NCBI GenBank assembly: GCA_023455425.1
Contig: JAEYCM010000005.1
Location: forward strand, 62,001-126,000
DNA length: 64,000 nt
Reading direction: 5' to 3'
Origin: Bacillota bacterium
Lineage (GTDB): Bacteria > Bacillota > Clostridia > Christensenellales > CAG-138
Made by a program: the position numbers and the translations under genes. This document shows positions 34,200-42,983 of the stretch, piece after piece (position 1 is the stretch's first letter; each line of letters opens with the position of its first letter). The notes under the pieces are model-generated. The model was not told the DNA's origin. It saw nothing but the letters and a program-made list of their open reading frames with translations, and made no database searches.

Positions 34200-34360
34200 G
34201 CTTTACAGGGGTTTCCCCTGTACCCCACCAAAGGGACGTAACGTCCCTTTGGAAACCCCTCTTCAAAAACGTTCCTATCTCAGGACTTTTCAAATATGGG
34301 TTCTTAGGGGTGTTACGCCCCTAAGCGGGGGTATGGGGGTGGAACCCCCACAACTTGCCT
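34200..34360. repeat. Hairpin-rich intergenic repeat, copy A
   Basis: First hairpin CAGGGG-TTTC-CCCTG; then a perfect palindrome with 12-bp arms CCAAAGGGACGT/ACGTCCCTTTGG (34228-34252); then a conserved CCTAT and ATGGGTTCTTA; then stems CTTAGGGG/CCCCTAAG and TGGGGG/CCCCCA. It shares order and sequence with copies at 42788, 51449 and 62035. It fills the gap between rfbH and the GT2 gene. Confidence 0.75.
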
Positions 34361-34376
34361 TTCCGTCGTATAATCG

Positions 34377-35696
34377 CTACACGCCCGCAAAAAACGCGCG
34401 GATGGTTTCCACCATATACTCCATCATCTTTTCCGTCAGCCCGGGATAGACTCCGATAAAGAACGCATTTTGGAGCGTATTTTCCGCCTGCGTAAGGTCG
34501 CCCGCGATGCGGTACTTAATATCCTTATAACCGGGATGGTGCAGGATATTGCCCGAAAACAGCATCCGGGTTTCGATCTGGCGGCTTTCCAGATACATTA
34601 CAAAGTCGTTCCGGGTAAACGGCGCATCCGCCCGCACGGTAAGGGGGAAGCAGAACCAGGAAGGATCGGACTTGGGCAAGGCCCTTGGCAGGATCAGATA
34701 CCGTTCGTAGTCTTTTAGCACATCGTACAGCGTCTGAAAATGCGCCTTGCGTTTCGCGCTGAATGAAGGCAGCTTCTTGAGCTGCTCCAGTCCCATGGCG
34801 CACTGGAGATCGAGCGGCTTGAGATTGTAGCCGATGTTGCTGAACACGTACTTGTGATCGTACCCGTCGGGCAGGTTTTCATATTTATGCGAAAACCTGC
34901 GTCCGCAAGCGCCCTGCGGGTCCGTTTCGCCTGTCTGGCAATAGCAGGCGCGGCCCCAATCCCTTAGAGAAAGCGCCTGACGGTAAAGCTGCGTATTGTT
35001 GGTGAGTACCGCGCCGCCCTCCCCCATGGCCATATGGTGCGCCGCATAAAAGCTGCAGGTGGAAAGATCGCCAAATGTGCCGCACAGCCTGCCATCGTAC
35101 CTGGAATCGAGCGCGTCGCAGACATCCTCCACCACATAGAGCCCGTGCTTTTTCGCAAACGCCATAATGGCGTCGATTTCCGCCGGGTTTCCGACCGCGT
35201 GCGCAAACATGATGGCGCGCGTTTTCCTGGAAAGCGCTGCCTCGAGCAGCTTTGCGTCGATGTTATAGGTGCCCTCCTCCACGTCCACAAACACGGGTAT
35301 GAGGCCATTCTGCAATATGGGATTGAGCGTTGTGGGAAATGTCAGCGCGGTTGTGATCACTTCATCCCCGGGCATAAGCGGCTTTGGGATATTCTTAGAG
35401 CACAGCGCGCTCATTGCCAAAAGGTTTGCGGAGGAGCCGGAGTTTGTCACAAGCGCGTGCCGCATGCCCATATACTCCTGGAATGCGGCTGTAAACGCTT
35501 GCCCTTCTTTTCCCAGCGTCAGGTGGAAGTCCAGTGCGCTTTTGATAATGGCCTGCATCTCTTTTTCATCGTATACGCGTCCGGCATAATGGATTTTTGT
35601 TTTGCCGGGGATGAATTCCCGTTTGTTTTCCCGCAGGCGGTAGAGTTCCTCTACTTTTTGCATGATTTCCTGTTGAAGTTGCTGTTCACGTTCCAT
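34377..35696 (-). CDS. rfbH: CDP-4-dehydro-6-deoxyglucose 3-dehydrase (E1 type)
   Basis: A 439-residue PMP-dependent, iron-sulfur dehydrase of the DegT fold. It removes the 3-hydroxyl of CDP-4-keto-6-deoxyglucose on the way to CDP-3,6-dideoxyhexoses. The usual PLP lysine is replaced by His in SFYAAHHMAMGEGG (His220), the hallmark of this enzyme. Cys193, Cys251, Cys253 and Cys264 (in RACYCQTGE and GACGRRF) are candidate cluster ligands, as in RfbH/E1. The flavin/iron-sulfur reductase (E3, RfbI/DdhD) it normally needs is not in the window. GAGGGGG precedes the ATG; the aminotransferase gene ends 4 bp upstream. Confidence 0.92.
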   Translation of the reverse strand: MEREQQLQQEIMQKVEELYRLRENKREFIPGKTKIHYAGRVYDEKEMQAIIKSALDFHLTLGKEGQAFTAAFQEYMGMRHALVTNSGSSANLLAMSALCSKNIPKPLMPGDEVITTALTFPTTLNPILQNGLIPVFVDVEEGTYNIDAKLLEAALSRKTRAIMFAHAVGNPAEIDAIMAFAKKHGLYVVEDVCDALDSRYDGRLCGTFGDLSTCSFYAAHHMAMGEGGAVLTNNTQLYRQALSLRDWGRACYCQTGETDPQGACGRRFSHKYENLPDGYDHKYVFSNIGYNLKPLDLQCAMGLEQLKKLPSFSAKRKAHFQTLYDVLKDYERYLILPRALPKSDPSWFCFPLTVRADAPFTRNDFVMYLESRQIETRMLFSGNILHHPGYKDIKYRIAGDLTQAENTLQNAFFIGVYPGLTEKMMEYMVETIRAFFAGV

Positions 35697-35700
35697 ACGC

Positions 35701-36819
35701 TTACCCCCTCTTTACGGACCGCAGGAGCGCAATGAGCGTATCGGACACAAACGCGACGTCCTCCTGCGTCATATCCAACGCGGAAGGCAGCGAGATGCCG
35801 CGTTCCTCCACCATAAATGTGACGGGATTGGGATAGCGTTGCTCGAACACCGGGAACCGGCTCATCTGCGGAAACGCGGGGCGGGCGTGGATGTTTTCCT
35901 GCCTGAACCCTGACAATACGGCGTCCCGCTGCCCCCTTGTGACATCCGGCAGCAGGATGGAGGGATAGCAGTAGTTGCTCCTGCAATACGGCTTTTCCAC
36001 GACCATCTGTACGCCATCCACGTCTTTGAGGCGTGTGTAGTACGCTTCAAAAATGTCGCGCTTCTTTTGCATGAGTTCGTCCACGCGCCGCAATTGCGCA
36101 AGCGCAAGGGACGCCGTCAGGTTGCTCATGATATATTCATAGCCGATTTCATCGCTCCAGAATACGGCCCGGCTGTCTGTACGGCCCATGTTGGCAAGCA
36201 GCAGCGCGCGCTCATACAGTTCTTTATTGTTGGTCAACAGCATGCCGCCCTCGCCGCTGACCGTCATTTTTCCGCCTTGAAAGCTGAAGCAGGAAAAGTC
36301 GCCGAACGAACCGACCTTTTGCCCCTTGTATTCCGCGCCGATGCTCGGCGCCGCATCCTCAATGACCGCAAGGCCGTGCTCCCGGGCGATCTCCATGATT
36401 TCGTCCATTTCGGCGGGATGCCCGAACGTGTGCACCAGCATGATGGCCTTGGTGCGGGGGGTGATCGCTTTTTTAACGCTTTCCGGGTCGATCGTCCAAG
36501 TATCCGGCGTAATATCCGCGAACACGCAGGTTGCGCCCGTATAGGCCACCGTATAGGCTGTCGCTATCCAGCTGAAGTCCGTGACGATAACCTCGTCCCC
36601 CGCTTTTAATCCCAGCGCCGCGCAGGCAAGGTGCAGCGCGTGCGTGCAGCAGAATGTGGCGATGGCGTACTTGACGCCGATGTATTGTGCAAACTCTTGT
36701 TCCAATTGTCTGATGTATCCGTCATAGTTTTCATACCAGCCGTTTTGAACGGCGTCGCGTACAAGTTCCACCTCTTGTTCCGTGATGGATGGTCCCGCAA
36801 AACTGATCTTTTTATTCAA
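35701..36819 (-). CDS. DegT/DnrJ/EryC1 sugar aminotransferase
   Basis: A 372-residue PLP enzyme. The lysine is present in CFSFQGGKMTVSGEGG, so unlike RfbH this is a true aminotransferase, acting on a keto group of a nucleotide sugar. Other landmarks are EFAQYIGVKYAIATFCCTHALHLA, VIVTDFSWIATAYTVAYTGA, EDAAPSIGAEYKGQKVGSFGDFSCF and the RPAFPQMSRFP substrate loop. No ATG fits; a TTG at 36819 (MNKKISFAGPSI) lies 8 nt after GGAGG and is the likely start, with another TTG at 36825. It is followed by rfbH after 4 bp. The exact sugar is unknown. Confidence 0.9.
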   Translation of the reverse strand: MNKKISFAGPSITEQEVELVRDAVQNGWYENYDGYIRQLEQEFAQYIGVKYAIATFCCTHALHLACAALGLKAGDEVIVTDFSWIATAYTVAYTGATCVFADITPDTWTIDPESVKKAITPRTKAIMLVHTFGHPAEMDEIMEIAREHGLAVIEDAAPSIGAEYKGQKVGSFGDFSCFSFQGGKMTVSGEGGMLLTNNKELYERALLLANMGRTDSRAVFWSDEIGYEYIMSNLTASLALAQLRRVDELMQKKRDIFEAYYTRLKDVDGVQMVVEKPYCRSNYCYPSILLPDVTRGQRDAVLSGFRQENIHARPAFPQMSRFPVFEQRYPNPVTFMVEERGISLPSALDMTQEDVAFVSDTLIALLRSVKRG

Positions 36820-36862
36820 AAACAAGCCCTCCAGTAGGCTTATGCCATTTCATTTTTTGCGC

Positions 36863-37510
36863 CTATTCCGGCGCTTGTTTCATGCGCGTTTCCCATGCGG
36901 CAATATCCAGCCGCATACGGGTATAACGCTTGCCCTGTACCCCGGGTACGGGCAGATTTTCTTCGGTACTGACAAAATGGTTCCGTTTATAATAGGCAAT
37001 GGCGCGGTCGTTGTCCGAAAACACGCGCAGTTCGATCGCGTTCAGACGAAGTGCCGCAATCCCCCAGCGAATGAGCGCATGGAGCGCAAACGTCATAATG
37101 CCGGGCAGGGCTTCTTTTTCCCCGCGCAGCACGGCGTCCACTTCACAACAGCGCGCATCGTAATCAAAGCTCGAAAACCCGATATGCCCTACGCGCCTGC
37201 CACCCGGCAGCACGATATAAAATAAAAGCCGGTCCGCACGCCCGATGACATGGCAGTCGAGCCACTCCCTAGTGGTCTCCGCTGTCGCCGTAAACGTCTC
37301 CGCCGAAAGCGAAGGATTTGCGTTGCGCCACAGGGCAAGCTGCGCAGCGCAGCCGGGCAGAGACTCCCGGTAATCCCGCGTGATGGGCCGCAAATATCCG
37401 GCCAGCGCACCGTTATCGTCATAAATGGGAATGCAGCGCAGCAGCTCCTGTTTGCGCATGCATTTAAAGCTGTCGAACACGGTCTTGATAAACGCCTGAT
37501 ACGCTTCCAT
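36863..37510 (-). CDS. GNAT family N-acetyltransferase
   Basis: A 215-residue protein with a C-terminal GNAT domain: FYIVLPGGRRVGHIGFSSFDYDARCCEVDAVLRGE, ALHALIRWGIAALRLNAIELRVFSDNDRAIAYYKRNHF. An N-terminal ~80-residue extension comes first. It probably N-acylates the amino sugar made by the adjacent aminotransferase. The start at 37510 lies 7 nt from AAGGGG; an ATG two codons upstream (37516) overlaps the stop of the TPP-enzyme gene as ATGA and is also possible. A much longer open frame upstream is antisense-like noise inside that gene. Confidence 0.82.
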   Translation of the reverse strand: MEAYQAFIKTVFDSFKCMRKQELLRCIPIYDDNGALAGYLRPITRDYRESLPGCAAQLALWRNANPSLSAETFTATAETTREWLDCHVIGRADRLLFYIVLPGGRRVGHIGFSSFDYDARCCEVDAVLRGEKEALPGIMTFALHALIRWGIAALRLNAIELRVFSDNDRAIAYYKRNHFVSTEENLPVPGVQGKRYTRMRLDIAAWETRMKQAPE

Positions 37511-37512
37511 GC

Positions 37513-39255
37513 TCATTCCCCTTTGCTGTTTCTTTGGAAAGGCGCAACAATCATATCCCGCAGGAACTGCGCTTCCTCCACCGGCGGTTCCAGTTCCTCT
37601 ATGGGGCGGTTGACGGAAAGCTTGGGGAACACATAGGTGTGCTGGGGCAGCGTTACCTCGATAACGGCGGGCTCCGGCGCGTCGAGCAACTCCCGCACGG
37701 CATTCAAATCCTCCATGCGTTCCACCCGCAGGTTTTGGATGCCGTAGGCAGAAGCGATGGCGCAAAAATCCGGCGCTTCGTAATCTTTAACGGTTCCGGC
37801 GTAACGGGAGGAAAAGTACATCTCCTGGAAATGCCGGATCATGCCCAAACTCCGGTTATTGAGCACGATGACCTTGACCGGGAGATGCTCCCGTTTCAGC
37901 AGGGCAAGCTCCTGGATGTTGATCTGCATGCCGCCGTCCCCCACAAAGGCAATAATCTTCCTGTCCGGGGCGGCGTACTGCGCGCCAATGGCGCAGGGCA
38001 GCGAAAACCCCATGGCTCCCATGCCGCCGGAAGTCAAAAGACGCTGCCGGGCATTCAATAAAAGCGACTGCGCCCCCCACATCTGGTTCTGGCCCACATC
38101 CAGGCAGATGGTCTCCTCCCCGTCCATAAAACTGCCAAATGCCGAAACAAGGTAGTTCGGGTCGGAAAACTTCGGTTTCATAAAGGAAGGATAGCGGGCC
38201 TTATACCCTGCAATGATCGTATGCCATGCGCTCCAATCCGAATGGACGCGGCGGGCTTCCTTTCGCAATTGTTCCAGAAACGTCTTTGCGTCTTCTTCAA
38301 TGCTGATCTCATCCGGCTTGATGGTATGTTTGAGTTCGTTTGGATCGATGTCCACGCGGATGAGCTTCGCTTCCCGCGCGAAGCTCTGCGGCAGCGTACC
38401 TGTCTGCCTAGTATCAAGCCTTGTGCCGATCGCCAGCACAAGATCGCTGTTGGCAACCGTCAGGTTTGCGTACCGATTGCCATAGGAGCCGAGCATGCCG
38501 CAGAATTCAGGGAACGTATTATCTATGGCGTCCCGCCCCATCAGGGACGTGACAACGGGAATATGGAGCGACTGCGCGAGCGCATTCAATAACTCCACCC
38601 CGCCGGAAAGCCGGACGCCCCCGCCCGCAAGCAGAACCGGGCGGCGGCTGCTATTGAGCGCTTCTATTACCTGCGCCATGTCGATAAGCGGGCGCGCTTC
38701 CGGTTCCGGCTCATAACCGGAAAGCGTTTCTTCCTCCACCTGCGCCCGCTGGATATCCATGGGGATATCGAGAAGCACCGGGCCTTTTCTCCCGGCTTGG
38801 GCGGTATAAAACGCACGCTCCAGCTCATAGCGGATGTATCTGGGGTCCGTAATGCGGACGGCGTATTTGACAATGGGCGTCACGACGCTGACGATATCCG
38901 TTTCCTGGAAACCGAGCTGGCGGACCGGAAGCGCGCCCTTATATTCGTACGTATTGACCTGCCCGGTCAGATAGACGCAGGGAATGGAATCAAAATACGC
39001 GCTGCCGATACCCGTAATGAGGTTGGTGGCCCCCGGCCCGCTGGTGGCGATGGCGACGCCGCACCGGCCTGTCACGCGGGCATACCCTTCCGCGGCAAAC
39101 GCCGCAGCCTGCTCATGCCCGCAGCCGATAAAGCGGATACCATCCGCAGCATACAGTGAATCGATAAGATGCGTCACAGCTCCCCCCTGGTATCCGAACG
39201 CATGGGTGCATGCCTGCCCGATTAAAAATTGTGCGATATAGTCCGAAAGTTTCAT
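37513..39255 (-). CDS. Thiamine-diphosphate enzyme, acetolactate synthase/YerE-like
   Basis: A 580-residue ThDP enzyme. The N-terminal PYR domain contains the activating Glu in GCGHEQAAAFAAEGYAR. A central FAD/UDP-type domain follows (from about RPVLLAGGGVRLSGG). The C-terminal PP domain has the ThDP motif GDGGMQINIQELALL...NNRSLGMIRHFQ. Anabolic acetolactate synthase is possible, but the gene sits in a CDP-hexose cluster without an ilvN subunit. That matches YerE, which adds a two-carbon unit from pyruvate to CDP-3,6-dideoxy-4-keto-glucose in yersiniose synthesis. TGAGGAA precedes the ATG. The start overlaps the rfbG stop (ATGA). Confidence 0.88.
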   Translation of the reverse strand: MKLSDYIAQFLIGQACTHAFGYQGGAVTHLIDSLYAADGIRFIGCGHEQAAAFAAEGYARVTGRCGVAIATSGPGATNLITGIGSAYFDSIPCVYLTGQVNTYEYKGALPVRQLGFQETDIVSVVTPIVKYAVRITDPRYIRYELERAFYTAQAGRKGPVLLDIPMDIQRAQVEEETLSGYEPEPEARPLIDMAQVIEALNSSRRPVLLAGGGVRLSGGVELLNALAQSLHIPVVTSLMGRDAIDNTFPEFCGMLGSYGNRYANLTVANSDLVLAIGTRLDTRQTGTLPQSFAREAKLIRVDIDPNELKHTIKPDEISIEEDAKTFLEQLRKEARRVHSDWSAWHTIIAGYKARYPSFMKPKFSDPNYLVSAFGSFMDGEETICLDVGQNQMWGAQSLLLNARQRLLTSGGMGAMGFSLPCAIGAQYAAPDRKIIAFVGDGGMQINIQELALLKREHLPVKVIVLNNRSLGMIRHFQEMYFSSRYAGTVKDYEAPDFCAIASAYGIQNLRVERMEDLNAVRELLDAPEPAVIEVTLPQHTYVFPKLSVNRPIEELEPPVEEAQFLRDMIVAPFQRNSKGE

Positions 39256-40355
39256 GGCTGTTCCTCATGATCAAACGCGGTGCTTGCAGCACGGGCATAA
39301 TAGCGCCCAATCTGATCGATACACAGCGCGCGCAGATCCCCCTTGGGATCCGCCCGATACCACGCCGCGGTTTCTTCTAGCGCCTCCTGTAACGAAAGCC
39401 GGGGCTGCCAGTTAAGCAGCGCCTTTGCCTTTGTACAGTCCAAATGCAACTGCGTTGCTTCATGCACTGCCCCCGGTACAGAGAGGTCTTCCCATGCGCC
39501 GCTTCCCCAGATGCCGACGAGTGTTTCCACAAGCGTCCCGACCGGCGCCACCGCATAATCGGGGCCAAAATTCCACGCCCCGGAATAGTTCCCGGGATCA
39601 CGCAAGAGCTTCTGCCCCAGCAGCAAATACCCGTAGAGCGGTTCGAGCACGAACTGCCACGGGCGTACGGCGTGCGGATTTCTGACCTTGATGGGGTTCC
39701 CTGCCTGCAATGCGCGGATGCAATCCGGCACAATGCGGTCCTGCGCCCAGTCCCCACCGCCGATAACGTTGCCTGCGCGCGCGGTGGCGATACCTTTCTT
39801 TTGCTTTTCAAAAAAAGAGCGATAATAAGCGGAGGTCACAAGCTCCGCGCAGCCTTTGGACGCGCTGTACGGATCAAAGCCGCCCATAGCGTCGCATTCG
39901 CGGTAGCCCCAGAGCTGTTCCCGGTTTTCATAGCATTTATCGGAGGTGACGAGCACCGCGGCGCGGACGCTATCCAGCATCCGGATGTTTTCAAGCACAT
40001 TGACCGTGCCCATGATATTGGTTTCCAGTGTCTCCGCAGGAGCATCATAGGAAAGCCGGACGATGGGCTGCGCCGCAAGGTGGAACACGATCTCCGGTTG
40101 GGAAAACCAGAACGCGTCGCTTAGTTCCGCATCATCGCGGATATCGTCACGGACGTCCATCATTCCGTTTGCCACGCCGCACCGCTCAAACATGCCGTTT
40201 TCATAAGGCGGATCGAGCGCATAACCCATGACCTCCGCCCCCATCAGTGTCAGCCAAAGCGTAAGCCATGCGCCTTTAAACCCGGTATGCCCGGTAATGA
40301 GTACGCGCTTTTTAAAGTACGCGCCGCCGAACATGTTTTTGAATGTTACTCCCAT
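39252..40355 (-). CDS. rfbG: CDP-glucose 4,6-dehydratase
   Basis: A 367-residue SDR-extended enzyme that turns CDP-glucose into CDP-4-keto-6-deoxyglucose, the common precursor of CDP-deoxyhexoses. It has KRVLITGHTGFKGAWL (NAD site), FHLAAQPIVRLSY, VTSDKCYEN with the active-site Lys/Asp region, YSASKGCAEL (Tyr-x-x-x-Lys), and ARAGNVIGGGDWAQDRIVPD. The start is uncertain: ATG 40355 overlaps the end of rfbF, while ATG 40334 (MFGGAYFKKRV) is closer to the usual family length. Both have weak ribosome sites. Confidence 0.95.
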   Translation of the reverse strand: MGVTFKNMFGGAYFKKRVLITGHTGFKGAWLTLWLTLMGAEVMGYALDPPYENGMFERCGVANGMMDVRDDIRDDAELSDAFWFSQPEIVFHLAAQPIVRLSYDAPAETLETNIMGTVNVLENIRMLDSVRAAVLVTSDKCYENREQLWGYRECDAMGGFDPYSASKGCAELVTSAYYRSFFEKQKKGIATARAGNVIGGGDWAQDRIVPDCIRALQAGNPIKVRNPHAVRPWQFVLEPLYGYLLLGQKLLRDPGNYSGAWNFGPDYAVAPVGTLVETLVGIWGSGAWEDLSVPGAVHEATQLHLDCTKAKALLNWQPRLSLQEALEETAAWYRADPKGDLRALCIDQIGRYYARAASTAFDHEEQP

Positions 40356-41116
40356 AGCTTCCACGGCGCTTCCCCCGCATTCCAAAGTCCGTTCATTTTT
40401 TCAATGTCCTTGCCGGTGTCGATTGCGGCCCAAAAGCCTTTGTGCTGATACACACTGATTTCCCCCGCAAGGGCAAGGTTGTGAAGCGGCTCTTCCTCAA
40501 GCGGACAGTTTTTATCCGGAAGAAAATCGAACATGCGCCTGTTGAGCACCATGAAACCGCCGTTGATGGTATCCTCCAGCAGCGGCTTTTCCTTGAATTT
40601 GGTCACGATATCCCCGTCCATCTGCAGCACGCCAAAAGGGGAAATGGGATTGACGCCCGTAATGGTCGCAATGCGCCCGGATTTTTCGTGGCTTTCGATG
40701 AGGGCGGGAATGTTGACGTCGCTCAACCCATCGCCATAGGTGAGCATGAACGTATCGTCCTCGATATAGCGCTCCACCAGTTTCAGCCTACGCCCGGTCT
40801 GGGACTCGAGGCCGGTATCCACAATGGTGACGCGCCAGTTTTCGCTGCTTTGCGTATGGTATTCTATGGCGGGGTTTGGTCCGGTCACGGCGGTAAAATC
40901 ATTGTTCCGCCAGCACATCTCCATAAAGTAGCGCTTGATCATATCCCCCTTGTAACCCGCGCACAGGACAAAGTCCTTATGCCCGTAATGGGAATAGATC
41001 TTCATAATATGCCAGAGGATCGGCCGTTCGCCGATCAATACAAGCGGTTTGGGGCGGTATTCGGTTTCCTCGCGCATCCGGGTACCCCTGCCGCCGCAAA
41101 GGATGACTGTCTTCAT
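40346..41116 (-). CDS. rfbF: Glucose-1-phosphate cytidylyltransferase
   Basis: A 256-residue nucleotidyltransferase that makes CDP-glucose from CTP and glucose 1-phosphate, the first step of the cluster. ILCGGRGTRMREETEYRPKPLVLIGERPILWHIMK is the RfbF form of the nucleotide-binding signature. Further on are FMLTYGDGLSDVNI, TITGVNPISPFGVLQMDGD, and WAAIDTGKDIEKMN near the end. The start at 41116 begins with MKTVILCGG, as in the family; the longer frame lacks a ribosome site. It overlaps rfbG by 10 bp. Confidence 0.96.
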   Translation of the reverse strand: MKTVILCGGRGTRMREETEYRPKPLVLIGERPILWHIMKIYSHYGHKDFVLCAGYKGDMIKRYFMEMCWRNNDFTAVTGPNPAIEYHTQSSENWRVTIVDTGLESQTGRRLKLVERYIEDDTFMLTYGDGLSDVNIPALIESHEKSGRIATITGVNPISPFGVLQMDGDIVTKFKEKPLLEDTINGGFMVLNRRMFDFLPDKNCPLEEEPLHNLALAGEISVYQHKGFWAAIDTGKDIEKMNGLWNAGEAPWKLWE

Positions 41117-41311
41117 GCAGCAATACCTGCTTTCCATATATACAGTGACAGCGCCGTAAAACATACGGCGTACCTACTCCACTATATGCTCTAAGGAATG
41201 CCCGCGTTAAACTATACGTCCCGTATCTTTGTATATATGATTTGCACGCAAAAAGCGCCCCATTTCCGGCATAATTGCCGTGACAGAACGCGCATATCTA
41301 TAAAAATGCCG

Positions 41312-42574
41312 CTATTCGGGCTTTACGAAGAGCAGATAATACCCCTTACTATGCTTTTTTAAGTCTGCGCCCGCATCCAGCAGCAGCACGGTCAGCGCGC
41401 GGAAAATTTCGCCGTTTGCGGCGGTACACAGGAACTGCCCGCCCGGATTGAGCAGCGCATAGAGCGATGTTACGGCGTCCTGCCAATCCTTCAGGGTGTG
41501 CGTGGCGCTTTCGAGCAGGATATAATCGTACGTTCTCTTTCCCAGATGGTTCTCCAACTCGCTAATTGGGCAGAAGGCGCATCCGTCGCATATGGTTTTA
41601 AGCTCCGTCATGTTGGACAGCTGCTCGGATACATAATAGAGCCGGATATCGTCTCCGCCATAATAGCGGCAAAGGTTTTTGACCTGCAGCGCCGTACCGC
41701 CATAGGAAGAACCGATGGCGAGTATGTTTTTGCTGCCTGTGCCGTCATAGGAAAACAGGTCCAGGACGTTGCTGTCCATCAGACCCGCAACATAGGGGTC
41801 CACGCCGAATTTGCAAAAAAACAACCGCTTGTTTCTGATGGCAAGCGTCGCGTCTTTGACATACTCCAAATTGAACGTCTTAGCCCCAAAATGGTGGACA
41901 AACGTATCCCTTGCAAGAACGACCTTGTACCCCATCCTTCTGATATTGAAGCACATGGCGTCGTCGTCATAGCAGCCTGGGTTAAATATTTCATCAAAGC
42001 CGTGAAGCTTTTTTTGCAGCTCGGTCCTGTATATTCCCAAATACGTGCTCAGTTTTAAACGCTCCTCCCATTTGTGCGGGTCGCTTTTGTTATAGCTTTT
42101 CGCAAACTCCTGCATTTGCTCCATGGTGTTATAGGAAACGTCGATATGCTGGTAATTGCAGGTGGCGTTGCACACGGGCACCGCCATGCCGATCCTCCCA
42201 TCGGTCTCCATGCACAAAAGTAGGTTGTCAAGCCACCGGGTAGTAACCACGATATCGTTGCTGATATTGAGCGTATACTTCCCTTCAGCCATGGCAAATC
42301 CCTGGTTGATGGCTTTACATACCCCCATATTTTCCGGGAAGCTGATCTTTTTTTGGTTGGGCAGGCTGTTAAAGTACTCCTCTGTGCCATCCGTGGAACC
42401 ATTGTTGATGGTGATCAGTTCAAAATCGATATGGGACGTATATTTGTAAATGCTTTCAATGCACTGCCGCGTATAGTCCAAATGATTGTATGCGATCACC
42501 ACAAGGCTTGCGACGGGATGCGGCTTACCCGTATCCTGCACAGGCACCAAGGAGATATCCGTTTCACACATCAT
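41312..42574 (-). CDS. GT2 glycosyltransferase with C-terminal Rossmann-like domain (copy B)
   Basis: A 420-residue paralogue of the protein at 32901-34136. The GT2 part has SLVVIAYNHLDYTRQCIESIYKYTSH, ELITINNGSTDGT, NISNDIVVTTRWLDNLL, FDEIFNPGCYDDDAMCFNIRRMGYK and VHHFGAKTFN. The C-terminal part keeps ILAIGSSYGGTALQVKNL, YDYILLESATHTL and NPGGQFLCTAANGE. Two ATGs (42574, 42571) follow AGGGGAA. It is the first gene of the CDP-sugar cluster on the minus strand; 195 bp separate it from rfbF. The two copies may act in series on the same glycan. Confidence 0.86.
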   Translation of the reverse strand: MMCETDISLVPVQDTGKPHPVASLVVIAYNHLDYTRQCIESIYKYTSHIDFELITINNGSTDGTEEYFNSLPNQKKISFPENMGVCKAINQGFAMAEGKYTLNISNDIVVTTRWLDNLLLCMETDGRIGMAVPVCNATCNYQHIDVSYNTMEQMQEFAKSYNKSDPHKWEERLKLSTYLGIYRTELQKKLHGFDEIFNPGCYDDDAMCFNIRRMGYKVVLARDTFVHHFGAKTFNLEYVKDATLAIRNKRLFFCKFGVDPYVAGLMDSNVLDLFSYDGTGSKNILAIGSSYGGTALQVKNLCRYYGGDDIRLYYVSEQLSNMTELKTICDGCAFCPISELENHLGKRTYDYILLESATHTLKDWQDAVTSLYALLNPGGQFLCTAANGEIFRALTVLLLDAGADLKKHSKGYYLLFVKPE

Positions 42575-42733
42575 ACGTTCCCCTAAAGCCGGATTGATTC
42601 AGCCGCATGCACATGAAAGCGCATTTGACCCGCTATCCGGGCGCCGTTCTCGGCGGGCATTTCTCCTGCCCACTATCAGAATATGCATACGAGGATATAT
42701 TCGCTATTGATATGTTCATAATTGTCATTCCGA

Positions 42734-42764
42734 ATAAAAAAAGAGCAGCTATTTCGGCTGCTCC
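42734..42764 (-). terminator. Intrinsic terminator after the metallo-hydrolase transcript
   Basis: A 7-bp stem GAGCAGC/GCTGCTC (42743-42749 and 42757-42763), followed on the minus strand by seven T. Repeat copy B lies between this terminator and the stop at 42984. No gene is present in the 409-bp gap 42575-42983. Confidence 0.8.
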
Positions 42765-42787
42765 CAGACTGTCGATAACCTTTTTTT

Positions 42788-42934
42788 CGAGGGCTTTGCC
42801 CTCAAGCCCCCACCCAAGGGACATATCCCTTGGGAATCCCTTACTCTGCAAACGCCCTATCCTAGGGCATTTTCGAAATGGGATCCTTAAGGCTGTCACA
42901 GTCCCAAGCGAGGTTTGGGGGCGAAGCCCCCAAC
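42788..42934. repeat. Hairpin-rich intergenic repeat, copy B
   Basis: Stem GAGGGC/GCCCTC (42790-42804), CCCAAGGGA/TCCCTTGGG (42813-42821 and 42826-42834), then AATCCCTT, GCCCTA/TAGGGC (42854-42868), CGAAATGGGATCCTTAA, and TTGGGGGC/GCCCCCAA (42915-42933). The order is the same as in copy A. It would lie in the 3' untranslated part of the minus-strand metallo-hydrolase mRNA. Confidence 0.78.
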
Positions 42935-42983
42935 GTAATCCCTAGGAGCAGCCAGCAGGCTGCCCTTGACTGACTCTCAATTT

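Noticed and set aside
37514..37765. N-terminal extension of the GNAT protein
   Set aside because: The stretch is an out-of-frame reading of the ThDP-enzyme gene, rich in Arg and Cys, without a ribosome site.
41117..41311. Possible promoter for rfbF in the gap after the GT2 gene
   Set aside because: A TTTAAC...TATAGT pair with a 19-bp spacer exists on the minus strand, but the match is poor and read-through from the GT2 gene is as likely.
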